From assembly GCF_963259705.1 (NCBI RefSeq), contig NC_081846.1, positions 87,742,641 to 87,806,640 on the forward strand: DNA of 64,000 nucleotides, in the 5' to 3' direction. The first letter of the stretch is position 1. Every line of letters starts with the position of its first letter. Below, piece by piece: positions 55,577 to 64,000 of the stretch. Under the pieces are notes generated by a model. That model saw only the letters and a list, made by a program, of their open reading frames with translations, was not told the DNA's origin and ran no database searches. Position numbers and translations under genes: made by a program. Source of the DNA: Myotis daubentonii. Taxonomy: Eukaryota; Chordata; Mammalia; Chiroptera; Vespertilionidae.

Positions 55577-55799
55577 CAGTGGTTCTCAACCTTCCTAATG
55601 CCGCGACCCTTTAATACAGTTCCTCATGTTGTGGTGACCCGCAATTTCATTGTTACAAATTGAACATAATTAAAGCATAGTGATTAATCACAGAAACAAT
55701 ATGTCATTATATATGTGTTTTCTGATAGTCTTAGGCGACCCCCGTGAAAGGGTCGTTTGACCCCCGAAGGGGTCGCGACCCACAGGGTGAGAACCGCTA
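55577..55799 (-). mobile_element. SPIN-like hAT element, deletion form B
   Basis: Perfect 8-bp duplication atctaggt at 55569-55576 and 55800-55807. Its internal joint is the one in the 34994 copy. It lies about 540 bases downstream of U4atac. Confidence 0.93.
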
Positions 55800-55849
55800 A
55801 TCTAGGTTACCACACCTTTGAAATAAGTGTAACCACCCTCAAGAGCACA

Positions 55850-56065
55850 TTATCTTGTTAACTGGAATAGTACCTGTAATCCAATCTCCGCCTTGCTTTC
55901 TCCCACCTCCATATAATCCTTCCTTAATTCCAAATGCATAAAATAAAAAAAACTGTTACTCTCCAGAGCACTTGAGATCTTGCTCCCCAGCAAATATCAT
56001 CAGTTTTGGCTCGAATAAGATAATAAAAACCTCTACAGGTTTGAACATTTCTTACATTGACAAGA
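55850..56065 (+). mobile_element. LTR-like repeat, copy 2
   Basis: It shares tcttgctccccagcaaatat, catcagttttggctcgaata and acatttcttacattgaca with the end of the repeat at 24265-24895. Confidence 0.5.
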
Positions 56066-56099
56066 CTAAAATCAGTATTTCACACTCGTATTGTACTTT

Positions 56100-56262
56100 A
56101 TTGTTTTTAAGACACTTTTGGGTGAATCTGAGTAATCTCACAATAATCTGAGATGCAGACTGTATTATCCTCTTTGCAAATGAGGAAAATAAAGACCAAA
56201 GAGAGAGACTTACTCAAGTCAAGTTCAGATAGTGACCAAGCTGAGAACTAACCAAAGCCGCC
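56100..56262 (+). mobile_element. MIR fragment
   Basis: ctgtattatcctctttgcaa, atgaggaaaataaagaccaa and cttactcaagtcaagttcag follow MIR. Confidence 0.65.
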
Positions 56263-56611
56263 TAAGTCAAGGCCATGTGCAGTACAGCAGAAGCATAGTC
56301 ACAGAGCCCACATGAACAGTCTTGTTCCTCCCCTAGCTAGCTTAAGACCTTGAGCAAGTCACAGTACTTCTCTGCCAGGACTAGATAACCCCCAGCCAGC
56401 CTCAGCTCCAAGCCTCTCTGGTGCTCTGAGGCTGAGTATAGGAACAGGTGCAAGGGCTTTATAAATAAAGATCTGGGGTGGGATCCCGGCTACCACCCCT
56501 GCTGGCCAGCTGAGCTTAAAATGCTTTGTCAGTCCAATAGGAACAATAACACATTGACCTTAGGGAATACACAGGAGGGCTAAGAGTTTTTAACAAATTG
56601 CCTGCAATATC

Positions 56612-57182
56612 CAGTGGAACCTCAGATCTCGAACTTAATCCACTTGGAATGCTGCTCCAGAGCAATTTGCTCGAAAACCAAATCATGTCTTCCCATTAGA
56701 AATAATGTGAATTGAATTAATCCATTCTAGACCAGCAGATGATTCTGTTTTAACCTTTTTATATATAGTACATGTCTAATGTACTGTTGAATCTATAAAT
56801 ACACACTTTTCTAAAATATTTCAAACCACCGCCTTCATTCCAGGGTGCCTTTCAGGTCAGCATGCAGCGTCTTTGCTTGTTCAGATATCACTGCCTCTGG
56901 AATGCTGTCACTGGCTCACTGCTTTCCTTTATCCAAATCAACAACAGTTTTCCTACCTCTTCAACTGTGACCACTGTTTCTTTCACACCCTTAGCAACAT
57001 TAGCATTCCTCCTCTATTTGTTGCCTGAGACACCCCTTTTGTCACGATGAGGTATCAGCATGAAAGGGTTGTCAGGTGGAAAACCGAAGTTTGGTTGGAA
57101 CACCAAGACATATTTCCTGCAAACAACTTAGATGCGAACTGAATTGTTCGAGAAGAGACACTCAAGAAAAGAGGCCTGACTG
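56612..57182 (+). mobile_element. Tc1/mariner (Tigger-like) relic
   Basis: It starts cagtggaacctcagatctcg and ends with the degenerate reverse (ctcaagaaaagaggcctgac, tg) before TA. Ctcgaa motifs line both arms, as in the miniature element at 21277. The interior is too decayed to read a transposase. Confidence 0.7.
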
Positions 57183-57445
57183 TAATAGGTGCTCACTAAA
57201 CGCCGGCTCCTTTCTTTGTAAAAGCGCCACTTGGAAAAACAAACAAAACAGCACGGCTAACCGAGGGGACAGAGGGACAGTCAGAGTGGGTATGAATCCA
57301 ACGTAAGGTCACTCTAAACCCCACTGCCCAACGATAAGCCTGCTAATATGCTGATGACCATCCCTTGAGACATCTGTGCATGTACACTGTGCACAGGAAT
57401 TTTACATGAAGAGGTCCATTTCATATATACTGTTATATATACACA

Positions 57446-57631
57446 CTAGAGGCCCAGTGCACAAAATGCATGCTCTGGTGGGGTCCCTAGCACCTGCCAG
57501 CTGGGTACTCCTTCCCTTTTCATGCCGCCTGCCGCCACCGGGGCCTCTCTCCCTTCCCCGGCCGGCCCCACCCCCTGGTCGAACTCCCGCCTGAGGGGAC
57601 AATTTGCATACTATGCTTTTATTATATAGGA
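57446..57631 (-). mobile_element. Short HeliBat-type Helitron (~186 bp)
   Basis: Reversed: ctag then aggcccagtgcacaaaatgc at the left, and gcttttattatatagga at the right. Confidence 0.88.
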
Positions 57632-57909
57632 TATATAGCTTTCACTCAATATGCCATGGAAATCTTCCCAAATCAATAAATATAGATCTCTCGCACCCAT
57701 TGTCAGTGACTGTGATGTCCTACTGAAGCTAGGACCAAACCAATCCTCTGAACTCCCTACTGACATTCAGGTTGGGTTAGAATTTCTCATTCCTTTAAAC
57801 ACTGTGATGAGGGCACACTTCCACATGTGCTGTCATCGCCTTCAGACAAACTCTGAAAAGGACAGCTGCTGGGTAAAAGGAATACACACTTGGCACTTCA
57901 TTAGCACCA

Positions 57910-59610
57910 TCCTATCTAATAAAAGAGAAACATGGTAATTAGCCATATGGCCGCTACCCTTCCCATTGGCTAACCAGTGAGATATGCAAAATAGCTGCCA
58001 GCCAAGATGGCGGCCAGCAGCCAGGCAGCTGACACGAACAGGGAGGCTTGCTTGCTCCAGTGACGGAGAAAGCCAGGTTCCCGCCTGCCTTGCCGGCCTC
58101 TCAGCTGCTCTCTACGAAACACTGTAACACATATAGAAACTAAACAAAACCCCAGAAACCTGTTTTCAGTCAGCCAGGCTTCAGCCAGCCAGACCGCAAC
58201 ATTGTTTCAAATACAGAAGGTAAACAAAGGCCAGAAACCTGTTTTCAGCAGCAGAGGTCTCATAGCTGGAGCCGAGCCTCAGAGCTAAAGCTGGCCCAGA
58301 ATAATAAAATAAAAAAAAAGGAAAAAAGGACAGGTTGGGAGCTTCAGTCACCCACCAGCCTGAAACCAGCCCTCAACCCCTCACCCAGCTGGCCAGGCAC
58401 CCCACTGGGGACCCCCACCCTGAAGGGTGTGTGACCAGCTGCAAACAGCCATCATCCCCTCATCCAGGCAGGCCAGGCACCCCAGTGGGGACCCTCACCC
58501 TGATCCAGGACACCCTTCAGGGCAAACCAGCCGGCCCCCACCCGTGCACCAGGCCTCTATACTATATAGTAAAAGGGTAATATGCCTCCCAGCACCGGGA
58601 TCAGCGGAGCCGCGAGGCCTCCCAGCGCCAGGATCAGCGGGACAGGGGGCAGCGACCAAACCCCCTGATCGGCCTGTGGCTCTGTGTGTGACAGGGGGTG
58701 GGGCCACAACCTCCCTATCCGCCCTGCTCTGTTCGTGACAAGGGAAGGCGCCGCAACCCCCTGATCAGCCCTGCTCTGTGCCTGATAGGGGGGAGCTCCC
58801 CAACCCCCTGATCGCCCTGCAGCTCTGTGTCTGACAGGGTGCGGCGCCCCAACCCCCTGATCGGCCCTGCTCTGTGGGTGATAGAGGGCGGTGCCCCAAC
58901 CCCCTGATCCACCCTGCTGTGTGTGACAGGGGGCGGTGCCCCAACTCCCCTATCGGCCCTACTCTGTGAGTGACAGGGGGGAGCTCCTCAACCCCCTGAT
59001 CGGCCGTGCTCTGTGTGACAGGGGGGAGGTCCTCAACCCCCTGATCGGCCCCGTTCTGTGTGTGACAGGGTATGGAGCCCCAACCCCCCTGATGGGCCCT
59101 GCTCTGTGAGTGACGGGGGGGAGCTCCTCAACCCCCTGATTGGCCCTGCTCTGTGTGTGACAGGGTACAGAGCCCCAACCCCCCTGATGGGCCCTGCTCT
59201 GTGCATGACAGGGGGCAGCGCCCCAACCCCCTGATCGGCCCTGCTCTATGCATGACAGGGGGTGGTTCCGCAACTTCCCTATTGACCCTGCCTTGAGTGT
59301 GACGGGGCGGTGCCCCAACCCCCCAATCAGCCCTACCCTGAGTGTGACTGAGGGTGGCATCGCAACCTCCTGATCTGCCCTGCTCTGTGCATGACAGGGG
59401 GCGGCACCCCAACTCCCCAATTGGCCCTGCTCCGATCCCGACCAGGGGCTGCACCTAGGGATTGGGCCTGCCCTCTGCCACCCGGGAGCAGGCCTAAGCC
59501 AGCAGGTCATTATCTCCCGAGGGGTCCCAGACTGCGAGAGGGCACAGGCCGGACTGAGGGACACCCCCCTCCCCCCCGAGTGCACAAATTTTTGTGCACC
59601 GGGCCTCTAG
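57910..59610 (+). mobile_element. Composite HeliBat-type Helitron, copy 1
   Basis: Part A (57910 to ~58559) starts tcctatctaataaaagagaa and closes with gtgcaccaggcctctat. Part B (from ~58560) starts tatagtaaaagggtaatatg and ends hairpin gtgcacaaatttttgtgcac, cgggcctctag, before T. The same A-B joint occurs at ~62854, so the two parts moved, or were copied, together. No Rep/helicase frame. Confidence 0.88.
58640..59440 (+). repeat. Minisatellite of composite Helitron, copy 1
   Basis: Roughly 60-bp units, about 13 of them: gccccaaccccctgatcggc, cctgctctgtgtgtgacagg, gggcgg. Units vary in length and sequence. Long minus-strand frames here come from the repeat. Confidence 0.92.
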
Positions 59611-59904
59611 TCCTATAATAAAAGGGTAATATGCAAATCAACCTAATGACAGAACGACCGGTCGCTATGATGCACACTGACCACCAGGGGGCAGACGCAC
59701 AACGCAGGAGCTGCTCGCTGGTGATCAATGCACTCCCACAGCAGGAGTGCTGCTTAGCCAGAAACCAGCTGACGGCTGATGGTGGGGAGCGGGCCTAAGC
59801 CAGCAGTCAGACATCCCCCGAGGGCTCCAGGACTGCAAAAGGGCACAGGCAGGGCTGACGCCCCCACCCCCCAAGTGCACGAATGTCATGCACCAGGACT
59901 CTAG
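59611..59904 (+). mobile_element. HeliBat-type Helitron (~294 bp)
   Basis: tcctataataaaagggtaat begins directly after the previous ctag; it ends gtgcacgaatgtcatgcacc, aggactctag and T. Confidence 0.9.
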
Positions 59905-60327
59905 TCTTTAACATACAGCACTAGGTGCCTTATGGGACTACACGCTGCTAGTTCTATACATTTTTTGGTTGTTTTAAGAGACAAGATTGCAACCTCATTA
60001 AACATAGAGGAAATTAATTAGCACTCCACACTGCACTCACTTTCAATCCAAGAACAAGAGCACAACACAAACGGCAAAAACTGTGTGATATAAGCAGTGA
60101 GTTACAGTCATCACATGTGCAATGGGAGAATTCTTCAAACAGCCTCAGCCCAGGGTGGATGTGGCCCCGAAGTGGGCCTGTAGAGGGTCAGGGCGATCAG
60201 CGATGGAGTGTTTCTCACCCAACATTCACCCAAACTTGCCCTTCAAAGTAGTCACCAAATGAGTCCTGGGAGACGCATCCCAATAATAATAGCACTGGGC
60301 AGCCTACTTGTAAAATCCCGCTTCTGG

Positions 60328-60517
60328 CACAGCCAGTGTGGCTCATTTGTTGAGCTTGGTCCCATGTGCCCAGGTCGCCACTTCAATTCCAGGTCAGAGG
60401 GGTGTGCAGGAGGCAGCAGGTCAATGATGTCATCATTGATGTTTCTCTCTCTCCCTCTCCATTCCTCTCTCTCTTCTAAACTCAATAAAAACATAAAAAA
60501 GGAAATAAAAATAAAAA
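60328..60517 (+). mobile_element. Ves SINE, shortened
   Basis: ggcacagccagtgtggctca, B box cttcaattccaggtc, tail actcaataaaaacataaa. About 40 bases of the middle are missing. Confidence 0.85.
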
Positions 60518-60915
60518 CAATAAATCCCTCTTCTGTAATTGCCTCTGGAGACAGCTTATGAGGCACAAAAGTCTGTTAAAATACAAATAGTTAATATTAG
60601 ATTAATGGGACTAACGAAGTTATAGGTTTCTTACCTACTGTTGCCCATATACAAGCATTTTACTGTTAGAAAAGAACTTAAGATCATCATACCATCAAAC
60701 CACTTCATTTTACAAATGAGCAGAAACAAGCTAAGCAAGGCTAGGAGGCAGGGTTTGAATACAATGAGTAACCTTTGTTTAAAGATCTAAACCCAGCAAC
60801 CTAAGTGTCCATTGACAGACAAGTGCATACACACACACACACACACACATACAAACACATACAATGGAATCCTACTCAGCCATAAAAAAGAATGAAATCT
60901 TGCCATCTCCAATAG

Positions 60916-61127
60916 CAGTGGTTCTCAACCATCTGGCCCTTTAAATACAGTTCCTCATGTTGTGACCCAACCATAAAATTATTTTCGTTGCTACTTCATA
61001 ATTGTAATGTTGCTACTGTTATGAATCGTAATGTAAATATCTGATATGCAGGATGGTCTTAGGCGACCCCTGTGAAAGGGTTGTCCGACCGCCAAAGGGG
61101 TCATGACCCACAGGTTGAGAACTGCAG
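60916..61127 (-). mobile_element. SPIN-like hAT element, deletion form A
   Basis: cagtggttctcaaccatctg to caggttgagaactgcag; internal joint as in the copy at 32655. No clean 8-bp duplication is visible. The target is the L1. Confidence 0.9.
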
Positions 61128-61373
61128 ATCTAGAGGGTATTATGCTAAGTGAAATAAGTCAAAAAGACAAATACCATGATTTAACTTATTTTGTGAAATC
61201 TAATAAACAAAACAGAAACAAACTCATAGATGCAGAGAACAAATAGATGGTTGCCAGATGAGAGAGGGGCCGGGGGGATGAGAGAAAAAGGTGAAAGGAT
61301 GAAGAAGAAATTGCCATTTATAAAAACAGTCACAGGGATGTAAAGTACAACATAGAAAATACAGTCAGCCTGA

Positions 61374-61590
61374 ACAGTGTGGCTCAGTGGCTGAGCATCA
61401 AACTATGAACCAGGAGGTCAAGGTTCGATTCCCGGTCGTGGCACATGCATGGGTTGCGAGCTTGATCCCCAGTGTGGAGTGTGCAGGAGGCAGCCAATCG
61501 ATGATTCTCTGTCATCATTGACGTTTTTTCCTCTCTTTCCCTCTCCCTTCCTCCCAGAAATCAATAAAATATATATATTTAAAATATATA
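61374..61590 (+). mobile_element. Ves SINE inside L1
   Basis: gcctgaacagtgtggctcag to aatcaataaaatatatat. Confidence 0.92.
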
Positions 61591-61722
61591 TAGTCAATAA
61601 TACTGTAATAACTACGTATAGTGTCAGATGGGCACTAGACTTATTGGACTAGTCACTTCCTAAATTATGTAAGTGTCTAATTACTATGTTGTACACCTGA
61701 AACTACTATAATACTGTGGACT

Positions 61723-62176
61723 GGCTGGGGTGGCTCAAGGGTGGGGCATCAACCTATGAACCAGGAAGCCACTGGTTTGATTCTTTTTTTTAAAAATATA
61801 TTTTATTGATTTTTTACAGAGAGGAAGGGAGAGGGATAGAGAGTTAGAAACATCGATTAGAGAGTAACATCGGTCAGCTGCTTCCTGCACACCCCCTACT
61901 GGGGATGTGCCCGCAACCAAGGTACATGCCCTTGACTGGAATCAAACCCGGGACCATTCAGTCCTCAGGCCAACGCTCTATCCACTGAGCCAAACCAGTC
62001 AGGGCAGGAAGCCACTGGTTTGATTCTTGATCAGGGCACATGCCCAGGTTGCAGGCTCAATCCCCAGTGTGGGGCGTGCAGAAGGCAGCCTATCAATGAT
62101 TTTATCATCATTGATGTTTCTATCACTCCCTTCCCCTTCCTCTCTGAAATCAATAAAATATATTTTGAAATATATA
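61723..62176 (+). mobile_element. Ves SINE interrupted by another Ves
   Basis: The head (ggactggctggggtggctca) runs to about 61785. The rest resumes at 62029 (gatcagggcacatgcccagg) and ends aatcaataaaatatattttg. Confidence 0.93.
61786..62005 (-). mobile_element. Ves SINE nested in a Ves
   Basis: Reversed copy from aaatatattttattgatttt to gagccaaaccagtcagggc. A perfect 23-bp target duplication (begins aggaagccactgg) lies at 61763-61785 and 62006-62028. Confidence 0.95.
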
Positions 62177-62196
62177 CATACATACATACATACATA
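62166..62196 (+). repeat. (CATA)n microsatellite
   Basis: About five catacatacata units between the outer Ves tail and the composite Helitron. Confidence 0.9.
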
Positions 62197-63957
62197 TCCT
62201 ATCTAATAAAAGAGAAACATGGTAATTAGCCGTACGTCCGCTACCCTTCCCATTGGCTAATCAGGGTGATATGCAAATTAACTGCCAGCCAAGATGGCGG
62301 CCGGCAGCCAGGCAGCTTGAAGCGAACATGAGGCTTGCTTGCTTCAGTGACAGAGGACTCCAACGTTCCCCGCCTGCCACTGCTGGCCGCTGAGCTTGCA
62401 GTTTGAAACACTGTTACGAATATAGAAGCTAAACAAAACCCCAGAAACCTGCTTTCAGCCAGCCGGGATCTCAGAGCTGGAGTTGAAACAGTGTTTCGAT
62501 TATAGAACCCAAACAAACCAGATACCTGCTTTCAGCAGCAGAGGCCTAAGAGCTGGAGCCAAGCCACAGAGCTAAAGCTGGCCCAGAATAAAAAAAAAAA
62601 AGAAAAGAAAAAGAAAAAAAGGAGCAGTTGGGAGCTTCAGTCACCCACCAGCCTGAAAAGAGCCCTCAGCCCCTCACCCAGACTGGCAAGGCACCCCAGT
62701 GGGGACCCCCACCCTGAAGGGTGTGTGACCAGCTGCAAACAGCCATCATCCCATCATTCAGGCTGGCCAGGCACCCCAGTGGGGACCCCCACCCTGATCC
62801 AGGACACCCTTCAGGGCAAACCAGCTGGCCCCCACCCGTGCACCAGACCTCTATCCTTTATAGTGAAAGGGTAATATGCCTCCCAGCACTGGGATCAGCA
62901 GAGCCTCGAGGCCTCCCGGCACCGGGATCAGCGGGACAGGGGGCAGCGCCGAAACCCCGATAGCCCTGCGGCTCTGTGTGTGACAGGGGGCGGGGCCAGA
63001 GCCTCCCTATCCTCCCTGCTCTGTTCATGACAGGGGAAGGTGCCCCAACCCCCTGATCAGCCCTGCTCTGTGCCTGATAGGGGGGAGCTCCCCAACCCCC
63101 TGATCACCCTGCGGCTCTGTGTGTGACAGTCTGCAGTGCCCCAACCCCCTGATTGGCCCTGCTCTGTGTGTGACAGGGTGCGGCGCCCCAACCCCCTGAT
63201 TGGCCCTGCTCTGTGTGTGACAGGGTGCGGCGCCCCAACCCCCTGATCGGCCCTGCTCTGTGTGTGACAGGGTGCGGCGCCTCAACCGCCCCGGCACGGG
63301 CCCTGCTCTGTGTGTGACAGGGTAGAGTCATAACCTCCCCATCAGCCCTGCCCTGAGTGTGACAGGGTGCGGCGCCCCAACCCCCTGATCCGCCCTGCTC
63401 TGTGTGTGACAGGGGGCGGTGCCCCAACTCCCCTATCAGCCCTACTCTGTGAATGACAGGGGGGAGCTCCTCTACCCCCTGATTGGCCCTGCTCTGTGTG
63501 TGACATGGGGGAGCTCCCCAACCCCCTGATGGGCCCTGCTCTGTGCATGACAAGGGGGAGCTCCTCAACCCCCTGATTGGCCCTGCTCTGTGCGTGACAG
63601 GGGGTGGCGCCGCAACCTCCCCATCGATCCTGCCTTGAGTGTGACAGGGGATGGTGCCCCATCCCCCAATCGGCCCTACCCTGAGCGCGACTGAGGGTGG
63701 CATCGAAACCTCCCAATCCGCCCTGCTCTGTGCATGACAGGGGGCGGCACCCCAACTCCCCAATTGGCCCTGCTCTGAGCCCGACCAGAGGCTGCACCTA
63801 GGGATTGGGCCTGCCCTCTGCCACCCGGGAGCGGGCCTAAGCCAGCAGGTCGTTATCTCCCGAGGGGTCCCAGACTGCGAGAGGGCACAGGCTGGGCTGA
63901 GAGACCCCCCTCCCCCCCTCCCCCGAGTGCACAAATTTTTGTGCACCGGGCCTCTAG
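62197..63957 (+). mobile_element. Composite HeliBat-type Helitron, copy 2
   Basis: Same layout as 57910-59610: part A from tcctatctaataaaagagaa to ~62853, part B from tttatagtgaaagggtaata to hairpin gtgcacaaatttttgtgcac, cgggcctctag, T. The flanks differ from those of copy 1, so it is a separate insertion, not a simple local duplication. Confidence 0.9.
62990..63790 (+). repeat. Minisatellite of composite Helitron, copy 2
   Basis: Same ~60-bp family as at 58640-59440, in a different unit order. A 295-codon minus-strand frame crosses it with repeated H-T-Q-S-R and G-P-I-R-G-L strings and is not credible as a gene. Confidence 0.92.
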
Positions 63958-63972
63958 TATATATATAAAATA

Positions 63973-64000
63973 CTAGTGGCCTGGTGCACAAAATTCATGT
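63973..64000 (-). mobile_element. Helitron 3' end, cut by window edge
   Basis: ctagtggcctggtgcacaaa is the reversed ctag plus hairpin start of another HeliBat-type element. Confidence 0.8.

Larger units (their letters stand above)
55060..60784 (-). other. CLASP1 5' intron, unassigned gaps
   Basis: Gaps between the listed elements: 55060-55568, 56263-56611, 57632-57909 and 59905-60327. No start-codon exon or CpG-rich promoter was seen here. Confidence 0.55.
60785..61720 (+). mobile_element. L1 3' end, split by SPIN and Ves
   Basis: acctaagtgtccattgacag, gaatcctactcagccataaa and gggtattatgctaagtgaaa are the ORF2 end; gttgccagatgagagagggg and tgttgtacacctgaaactac are the 3' UTR, the same class as in the HAL1-like element at 26155. 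A (CA)n run is at 60830-60849. Confidence 0.8.

Noticed and set aside
58640..59440. Regularly spaced repeats as a CRISPR array
   Set aside because: The units are contiguous, variable and inside a eukaryotic Helitron; no spacers and no cas genes.
58959..59585. 208-codon minus-strand frame
   Set aside because: Same minisatellite artefact in the first composite Helitron.
63104..63991. 295-codon minus-strand open frame
   Set aside because: It lies across the Helitron minisatellite and hairpin end; the protein is the repeat unit read over and over, with no known domain.
54361..64000. CLASP1 first coding exon and promoter in this flank
   Set aside because: I looked on the minus strand for the N-terminal segment expected before the exon at 54357 and found none; GC-rich sequence at 54600-54700 is the U4atac enhancer.

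Overview
The window is mammalian nuclear DNA, and the repeat content points to a vespertilionid (vesper) bat. It holds about twenty tRNA-derived Ves SINEs, rolling-circle Helitrons of the HeliBat type, seven SPIN-like hAT elements and other hAT miniatures. Naming the lineage from these is inference from known bat repeat biology; the genus cannot be fixed here.

One protein gene crosses most of the window on the minus strand: CLASP1, a microtubule plus-end and kinetochore TOG-domain protein. I could place 17 consecutive internal coding exons, from 54357 down to 889. All have AG acceptors and GT donors, and the phases chain into a single open frame of 1,714 nt (about 571 codons). They encode most of TOG1, the serine-rich linker, TOG2, and the start of the Ser/Arg-rich region. 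The start-codon exon (upstream of 54357 in transcript order) and everything after the 889 donor lie outside the window or were not found. CLASP1 is preferred over CLASP2 from paralogue-diagnostic residues and from the nested snRNA.

The second real gene is the U4atac minor-spliceosome snRNA (RNU4ATAC), on the plus strand at 54906-55034. It lies in the CLASP1 intron upstream of the first exon seen, antisense to the host. It has its own snRNA-type promoter: an octamer and SPH-like distal elements, a PSE-like proximal element, and a 3' box-like signal.

Everything else is intron and transposon. 1-15 kb: most of the small 3' exons, a G-rich minisatellite, MLT1 and L2 relics, and a first Helitron. 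15-16 kb: a solo LTR with a 6-bp target duplication. 16-40 kb: two long introns packed with L1/HAL1, SPIN, mariner, hAT and Ves insertions. 41.6-44.9 kb: a Helitron cluster, one member of which carries a decayed copy of MTHFS exon 1. 45-55 kb: four exons, Ves copies, a U2 snRNA pseudogene inside an L1, and U4atac. 55-64 kb: SPIN, mariner, nested Ves, and two copies of a composite two-part Helitron of about 1.7 kb with an internal minisatellite.

I found no intact transposase, reverse transcriptase or viral gene, no CRISPR array and no prokaryotic-type system. The most interesting items are the U4atac locus, the MTHFS capture, the composite Helitron that appears twice, and the SPIN deletion subfamilies.
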